Origin: Siphonodentalium dalli
Lineage: Eukaryota > Mollusca > Scaphopoda > Gadilida > Siphonodentaliidae
Length of the DNA stretch: 64,000 nt
Assembly (NCBI GenBank): GCA_032622095.1
Contig: CP136064.1
Location: forward strand, 275,489,614-275,553,613
Direction of reading: 5' to 3'
Part shown: piece after piece, positions 47,976 through 59,960 of the stretch
Layout: each line of letters begins with the position of its first letter
Numbering within the stretch: the stretch's first letter is position 1
Made by a program: the position numbers and the translations under genes
Notes under the pieces: generated by a model
Database searches by the model: none
What the model saw: the letters and a program-made list of their open reading frames with translations, nothing else
Told to the model about the DNA's origin: nothing

Positions 47976-48655
47976 CCACTATAATCAAAGTAACTGACTT
48001 GAAAAATGGAGTGCTAACCCGGTAATGACGACAGTATTACCGGTTGTATACAGTATCAACAGAGGTATCGAAATAACCACAGTAGTGGAGTTATGGTACC
48101 GTTCGCTTATGAAACCGCAGTTTATTAGGGATCGTCACACCGGCAAAAAGTTAAAGAAATCAATATGTCCATGCGGATCTTGTTAAAGATATGGTAAGCA
48201 TTGCGGTGGGTTTCACTGTTAAGATAGTCACATCCATTAAACCGCCATTAACAGAAATAATTTATTTTTGACAAATTTCTGGTTTTCGTGGGATGTGTAT
48301 CCGCTGGATGTCTTATAGTTGTAACAATTATGACCGCGTTAATTGCTTTCGATGTTTAGGTATGAACAATGGCTGGACCATGCACTCTTGGCGCGAACAC
48401 AATACCTCCGATTTTTTATCCGCATTTAGAAGCTTTCTGGTGTGGTGAATGAGAACCCTGCAGTAATAAGCCGTAGTTGTTTGTAATAATTCGAAGGATT
48501 AGTTGTTTTAACGGAATTCTGAGGCGGTGAATTCATGTAACCAATATATTTTATGTTATAATTGATGTTTATGGCTAATAATATGATCTTGAGGGCGTTA
48601 CCATTTCTGATTATGGTTTTCTTGTATTCCATATCGGGTTCATATTATTTAATTA

Positions 48656-48815
48656 GTACTGGACGATGAAAGCACCGGAGCAATGTTAGTTTTCAGCGGA
48701 AGTGAGCGATAACTTACCGGAACGTCGCCAAACAGACGTTCCGGTGAATCCTCGTTCACTTCCGCTGAAAGCCGACATTGCTCCGATGCTTTCATCGTTC
48801 AGTAGTAATTAACCC
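48656..48815. repeat. hairpin with about 75-bp arms
   Basis: Left arm contains GATGAAAGCACCGGAGCAAT and CAGCGGAAGTGA; the right arm contains the complement (CACTTCCGCTG, ATTGCTCCGATGCTTTCATC); short loop GCCAAAC. The right arm is the dispersed repeat also found at 44701. Confidence 0.8.
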
Positions 48816-48965
48816 TTCCATGACTGGAGCTTCCTGAAATGTTGAGAAAACATTGTGCTAATGCATTCTCTTTATTTATGTGCGAGTGTCCCGTGGGGAG
48901 CCTGGCATATACAAGATAATATATTGGCCTAACAATATTTATCTTGACCTTGTAAGCCATGGCAG
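48725..48965. repeat. dispersed repeat with decayed family 1 palindrome, copy 2
   Basis: Counterpart of 44701-44960, including the decayed GCCAATGCATTCTC palindrome and the shared CTTGACCTTGTAAG end. Confidence 0.75.
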
Positions 48966-49013
48966 TGCATGCATTCTCTTATATGCGAAGCTGTCTATGG
49001 GAGACTCGTTTAA

Positions 49014-49404
49014 CCCTTTACCCAACAAACCGGCCAAAAACACCAAATAAAGCTGCAACAGCCTAAATTATCTTGGGTCTGTCTCAATAAAACCATACAA
49101 ATATGGATATCATTGGAACCGGCTCATTGACCACATTGTGATGGTTACAGTTATGCCCTGTGCCAATGCATTCTCTTATATATGCGAGTCGACCATAGGT
49201 CGCCTCGCATATATAAGAGAATGCATTGGCCTAAACAAAATCTTTTTTTAACACTTTTTACCATTTGTTCTTACATTCTATAACAATTTTATAATTTTTA
49301 ATGTGTTAAGCCAATGCATTCTCTTATATATGCGAGGCGACCTATGGTCGACTCGCATATATAAGAGAATGCATTGGCACAGGGCCGTTCTGTTGGGTAA
49401 AGGG
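49014..49404. mobile_element. TTAA-flanked palindromic MITE, family 1, copy 3
   Basis: TTAA at 49010-49013 and 49405-49408; ends CCCTTTACCCAAC / GTTGGGTAAAGGG; two palindromes as in copy 1, same orientation. About 95 percent like copy 1 by eye. Confidence 0.85.
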
Positions 49405-49806
49405 TTAAATAAGAGAAGGCACTGGCACGGGATCTTTAATGCAGCAGCAGCGCAACTCTCATCGTACATGAAAGGACTGAAATACTATACGAACCCGATC
49501 GTGTAATACTATTCAGTTTTATTATATGTCTGTCATTATTGTCACTAAATACCAATATCGTTTAGAGATGGTTTTCCAATAAATCGGATCATGATAGTAT
49601 CGTGATCCGATTCCAGATCATATGTGTCTGAATCAGAACGAGGCTCCTGAAATATTTTCAATTGAGAAATTTAATCTTAAAATTGTTGATTAAAATGTTG
49701 CGATTCGTTCATTAAATTTAAATTCAACTGATCTTTTAAAAATAAATTTCAGAGGTTGTTTGTAATAATTAAGTTTAATTGGTCATATAATAAACATATT
49801 ATTACT

Positions 49807-49958
49807 ACAGTGGAGTGATCTGAGTCTCCACATCACGTCTCGTTGAGAAGGTGAGATCCCGGATCAGACTCACAGCCTGTGGCAACTCGTATGATCCGGG
49901 ATCTCACCTTCTCAACTCGGCGTGATATGGAGACAGATCAATTCACTGCAGCGATAAC
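49807..49958. repeat. long hairpin 1 with loop CCTGTGGCAACTCGT
   Basis: About 65-bp arms (GAGAAGGTGAGATCCCGGAT and complement; outer part CAGTGGAGTGATCTG / CAGATCAATTCACTGC). Related to hairpin 2 at 50243-50408; the outer arms carry GCAGCGATAACATGTATTTA on the right side in both. Confidence 0.85.
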
Positions 49959-50242
49959 ATGTATTTATTATATGACTATTGTTTTTCTTTCCCCAATACC
50001 ACTATAGTAAAGCGATCATTTCCCGGCCATCGGATCAGCTATACAGTTTGATCCGATGTCATACCACCCTTCTCTATCTCGCATACTGCGCATGTCCGTA
50101 AAAATCTGGATTATTTATTACAAAAACAGTTCCGTCTTTATTTGTGTTACTATAGTTAGTGGCCTACATGTGGTTTCATTTCATAATTAATTACATAAAT
50201 TGTGCTTTTTAAATAAAAAGATTGTCATAATTATAATAAACT

Positions 50243-50408
50243 AGTTATCGCTGCAGTGAATTGATCTGGGCTTCGCGTCACGTATTTTTGAAGAGGTCAG
50301 ACCACTGGATCAAATTCGACGCCTGTGGCGGCTCGTTTGATCCAGCGATCTGACCTCTTCAACTCGACGTGATAATTCGCCCAGATCAATTCAATGCAGC
50401 GATAACAT
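50243..50408. repeat. long hairpin 2 with loop CCTGTGGCGGCTCGT
   Basis: About 70-bp arms (GAAGAGGTCAGACCACTGGA, with complement TCCAGCGATCTGACCTCTTC); outer part GCTGCAGTGAATTGATCTGG. Stem bases differ from hairpin 1 mostly in pairs, while the loop is nearly the same. Confidence 0.85.
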
Positions 50409-50744
50409 GTATTTACAGTTCGCTATATGGTCTTTGCAGTGTCCGAGATTAGTTGCTGGGAGCTCATCTATCTAATATCGTACGTGTTGGTATTTCTATA
50501 AAAATACAGAGAAAAAACGAATGTTGAAATTGCCCGGTTTTTTTATATCTTGCCGCCATTTTCGACTAAATTATGGCGCAGCTTTCCGGCCCAGAAATAC
50601 TCTTGGTTTAACAAAATTTAAGTTGTGTTGAATTCAGCGAGTTTTTCAACGAATTTTGCCAGATTGACTGGCCCTTTTACTTAAAGAGTTTTTGGTTTTA
50701 TTACAATATATCCCTTTCTGAAATGTAATATGAAAGAAGTCAAC

Positions 50745-51562
50745 GACATGTCTGATTCAAGCTTCCAATTTTGTTGTTTACGTAGTTTGGGAGGATAGAT
50801 AAGATAGGTTGACAAATACACGAACTATCGATATACCGTCGTCATATGCTCTGAAAAATACTTCTCATAGTCGCAGCCATTTCCCAGCTCTTTTCAATTT
50901 TTCGCACAGAAGTGATACAAACGTTCTTTATTTCTACCATATCAGGACTCGACTAACACAGAACGCTCTTTATTTCTACCATATCAGGACTCGACTAACA
51001 CAGAACGCTCTTTATTTCTACCATATCAGGACTCGACTAATACAGAACGCTCTTTATTTCTACCATATCAGGACTCGACTAACACATAACGCTCTTTATT
51101 TCTACCATATCAGGACTCGACTAACACAGAACGCTCTTTATTTCTACCATATCAGGACTCGACTAATACAGAACGCTCTTTATTTCTACCATATCAGGAC
51201 TCGACTAACACAGAACGCTCTTTATTTCTACCATATCAGGACTCGACTAACACAGAACGCTCTTTATTTATACCATATCAGGACTCGACTAATACAGAAC
51301 GCTCTTTATTTCTACCATATCAGGACTCGACTAATACAGAACGCTATTTTTTGTGTTCATGCCGTGTAAACAGATGTTGTATATTTGGGACCCAAACACC
51401 GAGTTCAAAGTTGTGTTTTATTATGACTTTAATGCGTCTTTCCGGGACAAATAATTCCCGAAGAAATGTAGTTCAAGTAGTTATTGACCTATATTTCGAT
51501 ATTGGGTAACATTCAAAAGCGAATATTATTAGGTGTATTTGGAGCGTAAATTTACGGCCATG
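50745..51562. mobile_element. TTAA MITE family 2, copy 2, expanded by an internal array
   Basis: Same landmarks as 35317-35833 (GGTTGACAAATACACGAA, GATATACCG, TTTTCGCACAGAAGTGA, GACCCAAACACCG, AAAAGCGAATATTATTAG). Its ends have lost TTAA. Confidence 0.65.
50918..51345. repeat. 42-bp tandem array inside family 2 copy 2, about 10 copies
   Basis: Unit contains AACGCTCTTTATTTCTACCA and TATCAGGACTCGACTAACAC. The corresponding segment is present only once in the copies at 35.6 and 62.6 kb, so the array arose within this copy. Open plus frame (repeat ALYFYHIRTRLTQN) is a by-product. Confidence 0.9.
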
Positions 51563-51774
51563 TGGCCAGGGGGGGGGGGTCTGCAAACAAATTCCGTATA
51601 TACAATGTAGGGCCGGGGTGGGTGTGTGGTCCAGAGGCCGAATTGTTTGCATATGGCTATATATGCAGCTATAGTGACTCTTTAGCCTCAGATTTAGCAA
51701 CATTCTGGATTTCACAGGATCCCGGCCCACTTCACAGTGCACCACCGTAATAGCGTTCAGGAAACTTAACCCTG

Positions 51775-52200
51775 GTTGAGTTATAATAATGCAAAACGTG
51801 TTTACGGATGGAACAGGGCCGGTAACTCTGGTATGCATTGATAGACGAAACCTGTGATATGCAGTAGTATGTGGTGCATACATCATTCTCATATCATTCT
51901 GGTCTATCACCATACCAAACCACATCAAAATTCGACAACCGACACTTATCTTATATTGCACAAATTTTGTACGGACTGAATTTCATAAAGTCGAACAGGG
52001 CCCATAACTCTGGCGGGCATTGATGGTCACAACCCGTGATATTATGCATATTCGTTCCCCATGTCTGGTCCGTCACCATGCCATAGGGCATCAAAATATG
52101 ACAACCGACTCTTGAGTTATAATGCAAATTGTTTGTATGGACGGACGTCAACTATATACCCGCCGAATAATATCGGGGGGTATAATAACCATATATCTAG
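51775..52200. repeat. two-copy tandem repeat, about 190 bp, with hairpin-like end
   Basis: Copies at about 51775-51965 and 51966-52145 share TTGAGTTATAATGCAAA, ACGGA, GAACAGGGCC, TAACTCTGG and GACAACCGAC. The second is followed by CCGAATAATATCGGGG, a short hairpin. Confidence 0.65.
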
Positions 52201-52429
52201 GTGTATACCTAACCAAAAACAATTCCCCTGCCCCACCCACCCCGGTGGATAAGACTAAAGAGTTCTTTGGTCATGCACAAATAATTGTGGAATCCCTGAC
52301 CTGTTTACCACTATTTACACTGGCCAGTGTTCTCTGTCAGACACAACACACTCGATATATTAAGGCTATAATGGGGTCTAGGGCGATTTGTGACAATTAG
52401 TGTACCTACATAATGCTTTATTATTGTTG

Positions 52430-53231
52430 TATTAACTTGCAGATTCCATGCCTCGGCATAATCAGCGAATGCTGAAAGTGCACGATGCATATTGTCCTCC
52501 GAGTCTGAGAGGATCACGGTATCATCTGCATATAATATACACAATATATTTATAAAACAGCCAATATGTTCAAAATATTTCTCATCAAAATAGTTCAAGT
52601 TTGAGATTGCACAGTCGCTCAGAAAAGTTTGTATATCGTTCACAAACAAAGAAAATAAAAGAGGTGACATTGGATCACCTTGAAATAAACCAATCTGGCT
52701 GATAAAGAAGTCTGATTGCGAATTATTATTTTTCACACATAATTGTTTATTGTTGTACATGCTTCGTATTACCTGTAGTATCTTACCGTTTATATCTGCT
52801 TGCATAAGTTTCAACCATAGAGCATCTCTCCATACAGTACCAAATGCTTTGCGGAAATCAATAAAAGTACAATAAATCTTCCGTCCGCTCTGTAGGTATA
52901 CGTTTATTAGAGCATGTAGAATAAATATATTATCTACTGTTGGGTGACCCTTACGAAAACCTGTCTGAATTTTATCTACTAGGTCATTGTCTTCTGCAAA
53001 CGACGATATTCGATTATTAATAACGGATTTAAACAGTTTAGCAAAACAACTTAGAAGGGTGATTCCTCTATATGATTCAGGTAAATTTGGGTCCCCGGAT
53101 CCTTTGAAGATGGGTTTTATCATCCCAACAGCCCATTGTTTCGGAAAATGCCCACTACTCAGAATGAGATTTAAAAAGCGGACATAAATACTCATCATTT
53201 CACCGACCGATTCTTTGATATATTCGTTCAA
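52430..53231 (-). pseudogene. reverse transcriptase domain of the LINE
   Basis: Reads MIKPIFKGSGDPNLPESYRG then ITLLSC, GFRKGHPTVDN, FIDFRKAFGTVWR (motif A, with Gly where Asp usually follows AF), GLFQGDPMSPLLF (motif B) and LYADDTVIL (motif C). After WNLQVNT the frame loses similarity, so thumb and C-terminal parts are absent. Confidence 0.9.
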
Positions 53232-53949
53232 AATTTGGTCCGCCCCAATACTGCCTTACCATTCTTGAGCTTGCTTACAGCACTAAAAATCTCTTCTTGT
53301 GTTATAGGTCTATTTAGATGCGACTCGTGATTTTCGTTAAAGTCCATATCGACATAGTCGGAAATATCCGATTCATCATTACAGTCGTTTAGGTTTAAAT
53401 CCTTAAAGTACTCCTCGAATTGTTCTATTGTGACGTTTCCTCTGCATTTTTTGGTCTGGCTGTCGGAACACATTTTGTCAAGTCTGTCCCAGAATAACTT
53501 ACCTGAATACTTAGCTGCATCTCGAAGTTCTGAAACTTGCTTTACTCGCATGTCTTTAATTGTTCTATCCATAACCCCTCTGTACTTCGCGCAATGTTGT
53601 TTCATTATATCTTTATCTATAATAGATTTTGTTTTATTGTACTCACGCTTTGAATGGTTAAATTGATTCCTCAGTGTTCGACACTCACCGTCAAACCAGG
53701 CTTTGTCTTTGCGCATAATTTCCCGCGTTTTATTTTGAGGTTTATATTATAAGTTCCCAATGTACGATCGGCCGCAGTGTTTAGAGCTCTCGTTATAAGC
53801 CCGCATATATCATCAATATTTGTTTGGGATAAACAACTATTGTTTTCCAAATCAGTAAGTTTACCAAGAATAAGCGTAATGTCGTCGGAATTAATATTTC
53901 TGGGTAACATTCTCCCTTTTTGTGGGTCCCATCGTTTCGTTTTTATCAT
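53228..53949 (-). pseudogene. LINE linker between endonuclease and RT
   Basis: Two frames (53671-53949 and 53228-53716) overlap at a frameshift. The second has KAWFDGECRTLRNQFNHSKR and EIFSAVSKLKNGKA, the latter the usual lead-in to LINE RT domains (SAVSKLKNGKAxGxD). Confidence 0.8.
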
Positions 53950-53953
53950 TTGT

Positions 53954-54872
53954 TCACCAAACAGTGGAGTTCTCGTCGGTGAAGTTATTTCGTATATATC
54001 GATTTGGATAATTAAATTTTATCACCAAGTGTATAGCTCCATGTATATCGGAGAATAGAGAACAATGATCGTGGACTTTGAAGTTTTCTATTTTGCTCAA
54101 AAGGCGTTTTGTTCCTAGTGCATAATCTATTACCGTGCGATCAGATGACGTAAATTTTCCACATTTATCATCACCACACCTCCCATTGACAATGAATAAT
54201 GTCATAAATTTACATAAACCCAATAGTTTATAACCATAAGAGTTCACCTTACCTTTGTCTTGTGATATTCGATTTGGGACCTGAAAAGTCTTATCAAAAT
54301 CATCGTCATTACATTCATCATCATAATATTCATCTTCTATAGACGACAAAAATGTATTAACCGTGTTACAAACAGTACTATTTTCAAAAATATGGTACAT
54401 GTCCCCCGTGTCATTGTCGGCGCTGAGTCACTGACATTGTTTGTTCGTGAATTAAAATCCCCCATTAAAAGAAGTAAATCATTTTTCATTTGGAATTTCC
54501 TTATATCATCTTCAAGTTTCAAATTCCAATCATCATTAGCATATCGCGTTCCTGCAGGGGGTATGTAGACTGCCCCCAAAAGAAGCGGTGAAGATTGTTT
54601 ATCACTGGCATCAATGCGTATCCATGCGGCATTAGAGTTGTCCGATTTTAAAGGAACAACGTACTGAAATAAATCACTCTTTGCCGCTATCATGATGCCA
54701 CCCGATCGTGTACCATTACCAATATGTTTTCCCTTTACAACACAAATTTCAAAACCAGGTATAATTATTTGGTCTTCTAACAAGCATTTCGTTTCTGAGA
54801 AACACAAGATGTCGTAACGGGTTATCAAATCATGAAATTCTTTATATTGCAACCTTTTTTCTAGGCCACACC
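53954..54872 (-). pseudogene. AP endonuclease domain of the LINE
   Basis: Reads YDILCFSETKCLLEDQIIIP, GGIMIAAKS, LLLGAVYIPP, LLLMGDFNSRT and, after a frameshift near 54370, VIDYALGT and HDHCSLFSDIHGAI. These match the E, N and D/H catalytic regions of APE-type LINE endonucleases; the final SDH is written SDIHGAI. Confidence 0.85.
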
Positions 54873-55428
54873 AGGCTATGGTCTTACAATCTCGTCCAAA
54901 TACGGATACGATAGGCGAGAATCGCATGCGTTTTGATATGTCGATGCCGTCTGGAGAGTTTGGCGGGACCAGCATCCCGTCTCGATTTGCTCAGTCTACC
55001 CTTGATGCTATAAAGTGGTAGCCGCGGGCGCTTATATATAGAGTTGTTTTTATGAGCCATCAGGCCCCCGCGGCAGCGGTCGCTGGCGCGACCTGACTGC
55101 CTCGATATCAATTTGAAAAAGGGGTGAATTTTGTGTTTCCCAACAGGTCTTAGACAGTGCCGTCCGCCTCCACCAAGCCCACCCACCCTAAAAGTGATTT
55201 TTCCTATAGTGTTTTTGAAACGTGTCTCTTTGTGGTGTCATTCTTTGGTATGATTTTTTACTAAATAACGGGTATGTTAGAGTTACATTTCTTTGAATTT
55301 TACAATCGAAACATATTCGCATGCGATGCTGAGTCACGCGGGACACGGCAAACTAAATCGCGCGCAAATTGGCTTGCGATTTTTCAGCATCCCACCCCAT
55401 TTGGCATGCGATAGCGTTTGTACTAGGT
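54873..55428. mobile_element. unclassified element (copy 2) nested in the LINE endonuclease
   Basis: 556 bp, near-identical to 30390-30923 except a 23-bp extra segment near 55121. Flanked by GGCCACACC (54864-54872) and GGCCACACA (55429-55437), an 8-9 bp duplication. Joining the flanks restores the LINE reading NVCG-LEKRLQYKEF, so this is a precise insertion. Confidence 0.8.
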
Positions 55429-55951
55429 GGCCACACACATTCAAAGTTAAAATATTCAGAAACCGCGTTTCTGGTTCATGGGAGATTACTCCATGAACAG
55501 GCTGTCGGCTATCGACGCCATGGGAAATAACTCCATTTTCTGACCCCGGAGACTCTCGGCTTATCTCCACTGGTCTATTAATCGTGGTCTCACAAGTCAA
55601 TCTGTTTAGGTCATTTTTGTTAAAGTTTATTTCAAATTAGTTCACATTTGAGCGCATACGTTTATCATGCATTGTTTTATTTACAAACAATTCGCTATAG
55701 TTATTTGACCATTTAACATTGTATATAGGCACGCAAACATTACTCGCTAAATTGAAATGATTTATCGCATATGTATTGGAGCAGTAATCAGTAACGGCAG
55801 TACAATTCAGCTCGTAATTGCCGTTAATGATAACACTACCATGCGCGCGGTACATATTAGTCAATACCCCGTGAACACATAAGCAATAAACATTCGTAGG
55901 TTGTGGGTCAAATGAACAATTCCGTTTGCGAAATGCATGTTTATTCATATA

Positions 55952-56535
55952 TGTGCACAAAGCGACATATAATAGGTCATATACATGTATGTGTATAATA
56001 TCGACAAATCAAATGCCCGCATTTCAATGAAAACGTATAATAAAATTAGTGTTGGAAGGTTTACGATTTATGAGTTTGTCATTCGGCATGATGTCTTTAG
56101 ACTGTGATTACATTAGGAAACCGAGATCATTCCTTGACTCAATGTATTCCACGATTTATAGGCTTCAGTTCAAGTCAAGTATCGGTAATTCTGGTAATAC
56201 AATATTCACATCTACAGGTTAAAGAAATTCTAACGCATCAAACCCATTAATAATGTCTCAGTAAACTTTCTCAAAAGGAAATATATCTCTTGAAGCGTGA
56301 CTATTCATTAATCTTTATTCCAGATTAGTCTAGATTCTGAAGTGTATATTTGTATCACGTTTCGGGTTATTCGCGGTTATCACGTTTCGGGTTATTCGCG
56401 GTTATACTGACTAAGCGTTCGTTCAACCCATATAGGCGGTAACACCTTATCACGCCCATATGGATGCGCAAAGTGATTGACAGCGTCCCTGCTTTGTGAT
56501 ATGATAAACGTTGCACATTAACTGTATATATGTAC
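55952..56535. repeat. 600-bp dispersed repeat, copy 1
   Basis: Over 90 percent like 60594-61202 by eye; begins ATGTGCACAAAGCGACATAT and ends GTATATATGTACAT. Contains a doubled TATCACGTTTCGGGTTATTC segment. No ORF of note and no clear terminal repeats. Confidence 0.85.
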
Positions 56536-56669
56536 ATTCTTTCTTTAATTAATTATCCTCCGAGATCGAAGATTAACAAACACAAAATATTACATACATG
56601 TATAACATATTTACAAAGGATATCTGAAAGAGATAACACATAATAGTTTATGAGATAAGCAACGTCAGA

Positions 56670-56761
56670 AACGACAGTGGTACATATATACCCATATATA
56701 TATATAAATATATATACATATATATACACATACACATAGCCATATACATATAAATATATAG

Positions 56762-56824
<63 letters not shown>

Positions 56825-56935
56825 CATATACATATATATATACATGTACACATACAAACATATACATACATACATACATACACATACACATATACATACG
56901 CATACATACACACGTACACATACATATATATAGGT
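56670..56935. repeat. TA / ACAT dinucleotide-rich microsatellite
   Basis: Mixed TA, CA and ACAT repeats with an uninterrupted TA run of about 55 bp at 56764-56818. Rest of 56540-57047 holds nothing recognisable. Confidence 0.95.
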
Positions 56936-57047
56936 TTATAGTCTCAGTTGTATTGTGGGTCGTATACACTCAGAACGATGTAATCATTAGTCAGAGGTCA
57001 AAGGTTTGTTAAGTTCCGGTGACCTTGTATTAATTAAGGGAGCGATA

Positions 57048-58040
57048 TTAGCCGGTATCTAGATGGTAAAATTTCCAAATATTTGCTCTTAAACGTGAGA
57101 AGAACAAGACTAATTCGTCGGTATGGAGCACACCAGGAACTTCTAACGGCGGGTGGCCGAGATAGCAACCCAATAGTTGATAAGGATCTAGGTTATCAAG
57201 AAATACGAATGTTTCGGTGCCGAATTGGTCAATAATATCGAACCATACAATAGTCCTAACATCAGCAAGAGCTACACAGTCACAAAATACATGTTGTACA
57301 ATACATGCATATACAAGTCCACATTTGCGGCATTTACCTTTGCCCCATATAGGCGGTGTGAGCCACAAAACGGGCAATAAGCAAGAAGATATATTTCTCT
57401 GATGGTTGGGATTTACACGCATGCTACAGTGGAGACATATCTAGAGAATTGTGGAAATGAGAAAATATTACCAATTCTTGATCTGATAACACGGTTGATT
57501 TCCATATGGCATTGTCATAAGCAAGAATCTTATCGCGAACCAGAGTTTTCCATCCATATTTAGAAGGGAAGATACCATGCATTGGTAAAGTATATTGTAA
57601 GGACATCAAGCAAATCATATTTAATAGAATATCATATATTTCTAAAAAGATAGATTTGGAGCAGTGTTGACCGAGAATGAAATGAAAAAGTCTGAGAAGA
57701 AATATATGTTTAACAGTTTTGTCATGGGCCAGTCTACAGAGGGATCCGAATAGGGTAAGTTTCCTTTTATCAATAGCCGACTCCAGAGTGCCTACTCCCA
57801 GTATTCCTAGGGCGACAGCAGTGCGACATCTCGTAGGTAAGCCCTGCATGTTTTTTAAGACACATGCGATGTACTTTTAACTTGTCGCTTTGTGACAGGC
57901 TATTTAGAAGTTCAGATCCATATAGCCCGGCGGGTAGAACCATAGATTTATACATTTTAAGACAGCTAGATGGTGTTATCCCACCGGGGTATACACCGGC
58001 ATTTATGAGGTAGAAGTATGTACTCCTTATCTTATTACGC
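57048..58040 (-). mobile_element. LINE C-terminal region (post-RT), frameshifted
   Basis: Three frames in order: MVLPAGLYGSELLNSLSQSD then KLKVHRMCLKKHAGL; GLPTRCRTAVALGILGVGTL then ESAIDKRKLTLFGSLCRLAH; finally GKCRKCGLVYACIVQHVFCD, a Cys-rich module. This is the order seen after RT domains in many mollusc LINEs. Could belong with the RT fragment at 60124-60594. Confidence 0.65.
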
Positions 58041-58224
58041 CACCTAGTGTGGTGTTTCTAGCTTTTGGTTTTTTGATATCGCATGGTCGATCGATAATTC
58101 ACTGGGTGATTGTACATTCGGCAAACCTCGTCAGATTCCGTCACCGTTTCATCGTACCGATAATTATGATAGTACAACTAAGATTGGCACATGTGTTTAC
58201 GTCACCGGTGTAATTGTGGGGACA

Positions 58225-58315
58225 TGCTTCTATTATGAAGGTTTGCTATCCCGAAGGTCCGCTATTCCGAAGGTTCTCTATTCCGAAGGTTTTTGTTATT
58301 TTTAGGTTAATTCTA
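58225..58315. repeat. CTATTCCGAAGGT repeats, cluster 1
   Basis: Four short units of GCTATTCCGAAGGTTC type followed by GTTATTTTTAGGTTAATTCT; the same order recurs at 58715-58880. Confidence 0.75.
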
Positions 58316-58714
58316 TATTTTAAAGTATTGAGACTAATTTGAGAGGGTTCATTTTCACAAAGATTCTTTATATGGAGTGTGCGCTCACATCCGAACTGAT
58401 CATGCGCGCACACCGATACAGATACAGGAGGAAATAACTTAACTTAGAACATTAAATGTGATTTTGTTTTGTTTTCGCTGGTTTTCTTGAGATTTTATGT
58501 CATTACGTGGGCCCATACCTTTGAATTCTTGGCATATACTATAAATGTTGTGGTATATATGGACCCTCCCGCATTGGGACATGACATAGGTTCAGTTGAC
58601 TTAAGTGGTGTTCTGTGTGTGCTCCAATTTGGAGTTCAATATTTTAAGGGCCAAGTTTAGAATTTTATGGGTCCATACCTTTGAACTCTGGGCATATAAT
58701 ATGAATATTGGGGG

Positions 58715-58880
58715 GGCATGTCTCTATTCCGAAGGTTCACTATCCCGAAGGTCCACTATTCCGAAATTTCTCTGAATGTTCGCTATTCCGAAGGTTCACC
58801 AATCCGAAGGTTCGTTATTCCGAAGGTTCTGTGTTCCAAAGATTTTTTTTATTTTAAGGTTAATTCTATATTCTAAAGTA
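58715..58880. repeat. CTATTCCGAAGGT repeats, cluster 2
   Basis: Six or so units, then TTATTTTAAGGTTAATTCTA as in cluster 1. The sequences beyond (AAAGTA, GAGAGGGTTCATT, GATTCTTT) also match, so this is a duplicated block of about 250 bp. Confidence 0.75.
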
Positions 58881-59449
58881 ACGAGAGGGTTCATTATCAC
58901 GAAGATTCTTTTTATGAAGGAAATAACGTAAAACATTAAATGTGATTTTGTTTTGTTTTCGAGGGTTTTCTTGAGTTTAATGTCATTACATATGACCTTA
59001 TTTCTCATTACATATTCACGCCAAGGAGCCCACACAATTGCTATGTTACGATGCGATTTAATGTGATTATGTGTGACCTAATATCTCAATAATCTGAGGC
59101 AAGAGTACGCCTGCTAAAGGCGAATTATAACAGTTGGGGGTATAACGCTCAATAAATACTGGAGGCTATAACAAACTGCGCAGTAGAATATCGCTGAATG
59201 GACGAGTATGAGATGAGCCTAAATGCAATTGTGACTTTGTTTAAAGGCCCACTTAATTTTCGAGTCATTAATTTTTTATAGTATATACGGTTTTAATAAC
59301 AATTTATGCCATAAAATTTGAATAAACTACTATAATTCATCACCATTTGAAAGGCAGAATACTTCTATCTCCTAGTTTGAAACACCTTCAAAATACCGCG
59401 TCGTATATCTAGCAATTAGCAACCAACATGTCCTCCTCGGCTTTCCATA
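58881..59449. other. intergenic, no gene recognised
   Basis: Apart from the duplicated block continuing to about 58990, nothing recognisable. Confidence 0.4.
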
Positions 59450-59960
59450 GATTTCAACGTAATTTGATACTTATGGGTATTTGTGTCCGGGAAGTGTTTT
59501 GGACGGGTCAAATCGTGACCCCGACCTGACCTTGACCTTTAAAACTGTCAATGCAAGGTCAATTTGGGTAAAACGGACAAATTTCGGCGAAATTTGATAC
59601 CTAGGGATACTTTGGTCCGAGGAGAGTTTTGAACGGGTCAAATCGTGACATCGGCCTGACCTTGACCTTCAATATGGCCAATCAAAGGTCAACTCGGATA
59701 AAACGGATAGATTTCGACGAAATTTGATACCTATGGGTACTTTTGTCGGGGGGGTGTTTTGGACGGGTCAAATCATGACTCTGACCTTACCTTGACCTTC
59801 AAAATTTTTCATTAAAGGTCAAGTTGGGTAAAACGGACGGATTTCGACGAAATTTGATACCTATGGGTACTTTTCTACGGGTGGGGGTGTTTTGGACTGG
59901 ACAAATCATGACCCTGACCTGACATTGACTTTCGAAACAGTCAATTGAAGGTCAAATCGC
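59450..59960. repeat. 130-bp tandem repeat, 4 copies, rich in AGGTCA half-sites
   Basis: Units aligned on GGACGGGTCAAATCGTGA at about 59501, 59631, 59761 and 59894. Each has TGACCTTGACCTT-like text followed about 20 bp later by an inverted AAGGTCA. AGGTCA is the nuclear receptor half-site; regulatory use is inference. Confidence 0.85.

Larger units (their letters stand above)
52420..55600 (-). mobile_element. APE/RT non-LTR retrotransposon (LINE), frameshifted, with nested element
   Basis: Minus-strand LINE. Order on that strand: endonuclease start FLNILTLNVCG (about 55450), the nested element at 54873-55428, the rest of the AP endonuclease (to about 53990), a linker, then reverse transcriptase to about 52440, where similarity stops and the 3' end is missing. 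Five overlapping frames cover one ancestral protein, so there are at least three frameshifts. The catalytic RT box YADD is kept. I, Jockey or CR1-like; exact clade not decided. Confidence 0.85.

Noticed and set aside
55121-55146. 23-bp segment starting GT and ending AG that is missing from the copy at 30.6 kb, like a spliced intron
   Set aside because: Far too short for an intron and on the wrong strand for the LINE. A deletion between short GGT repeats explains it.
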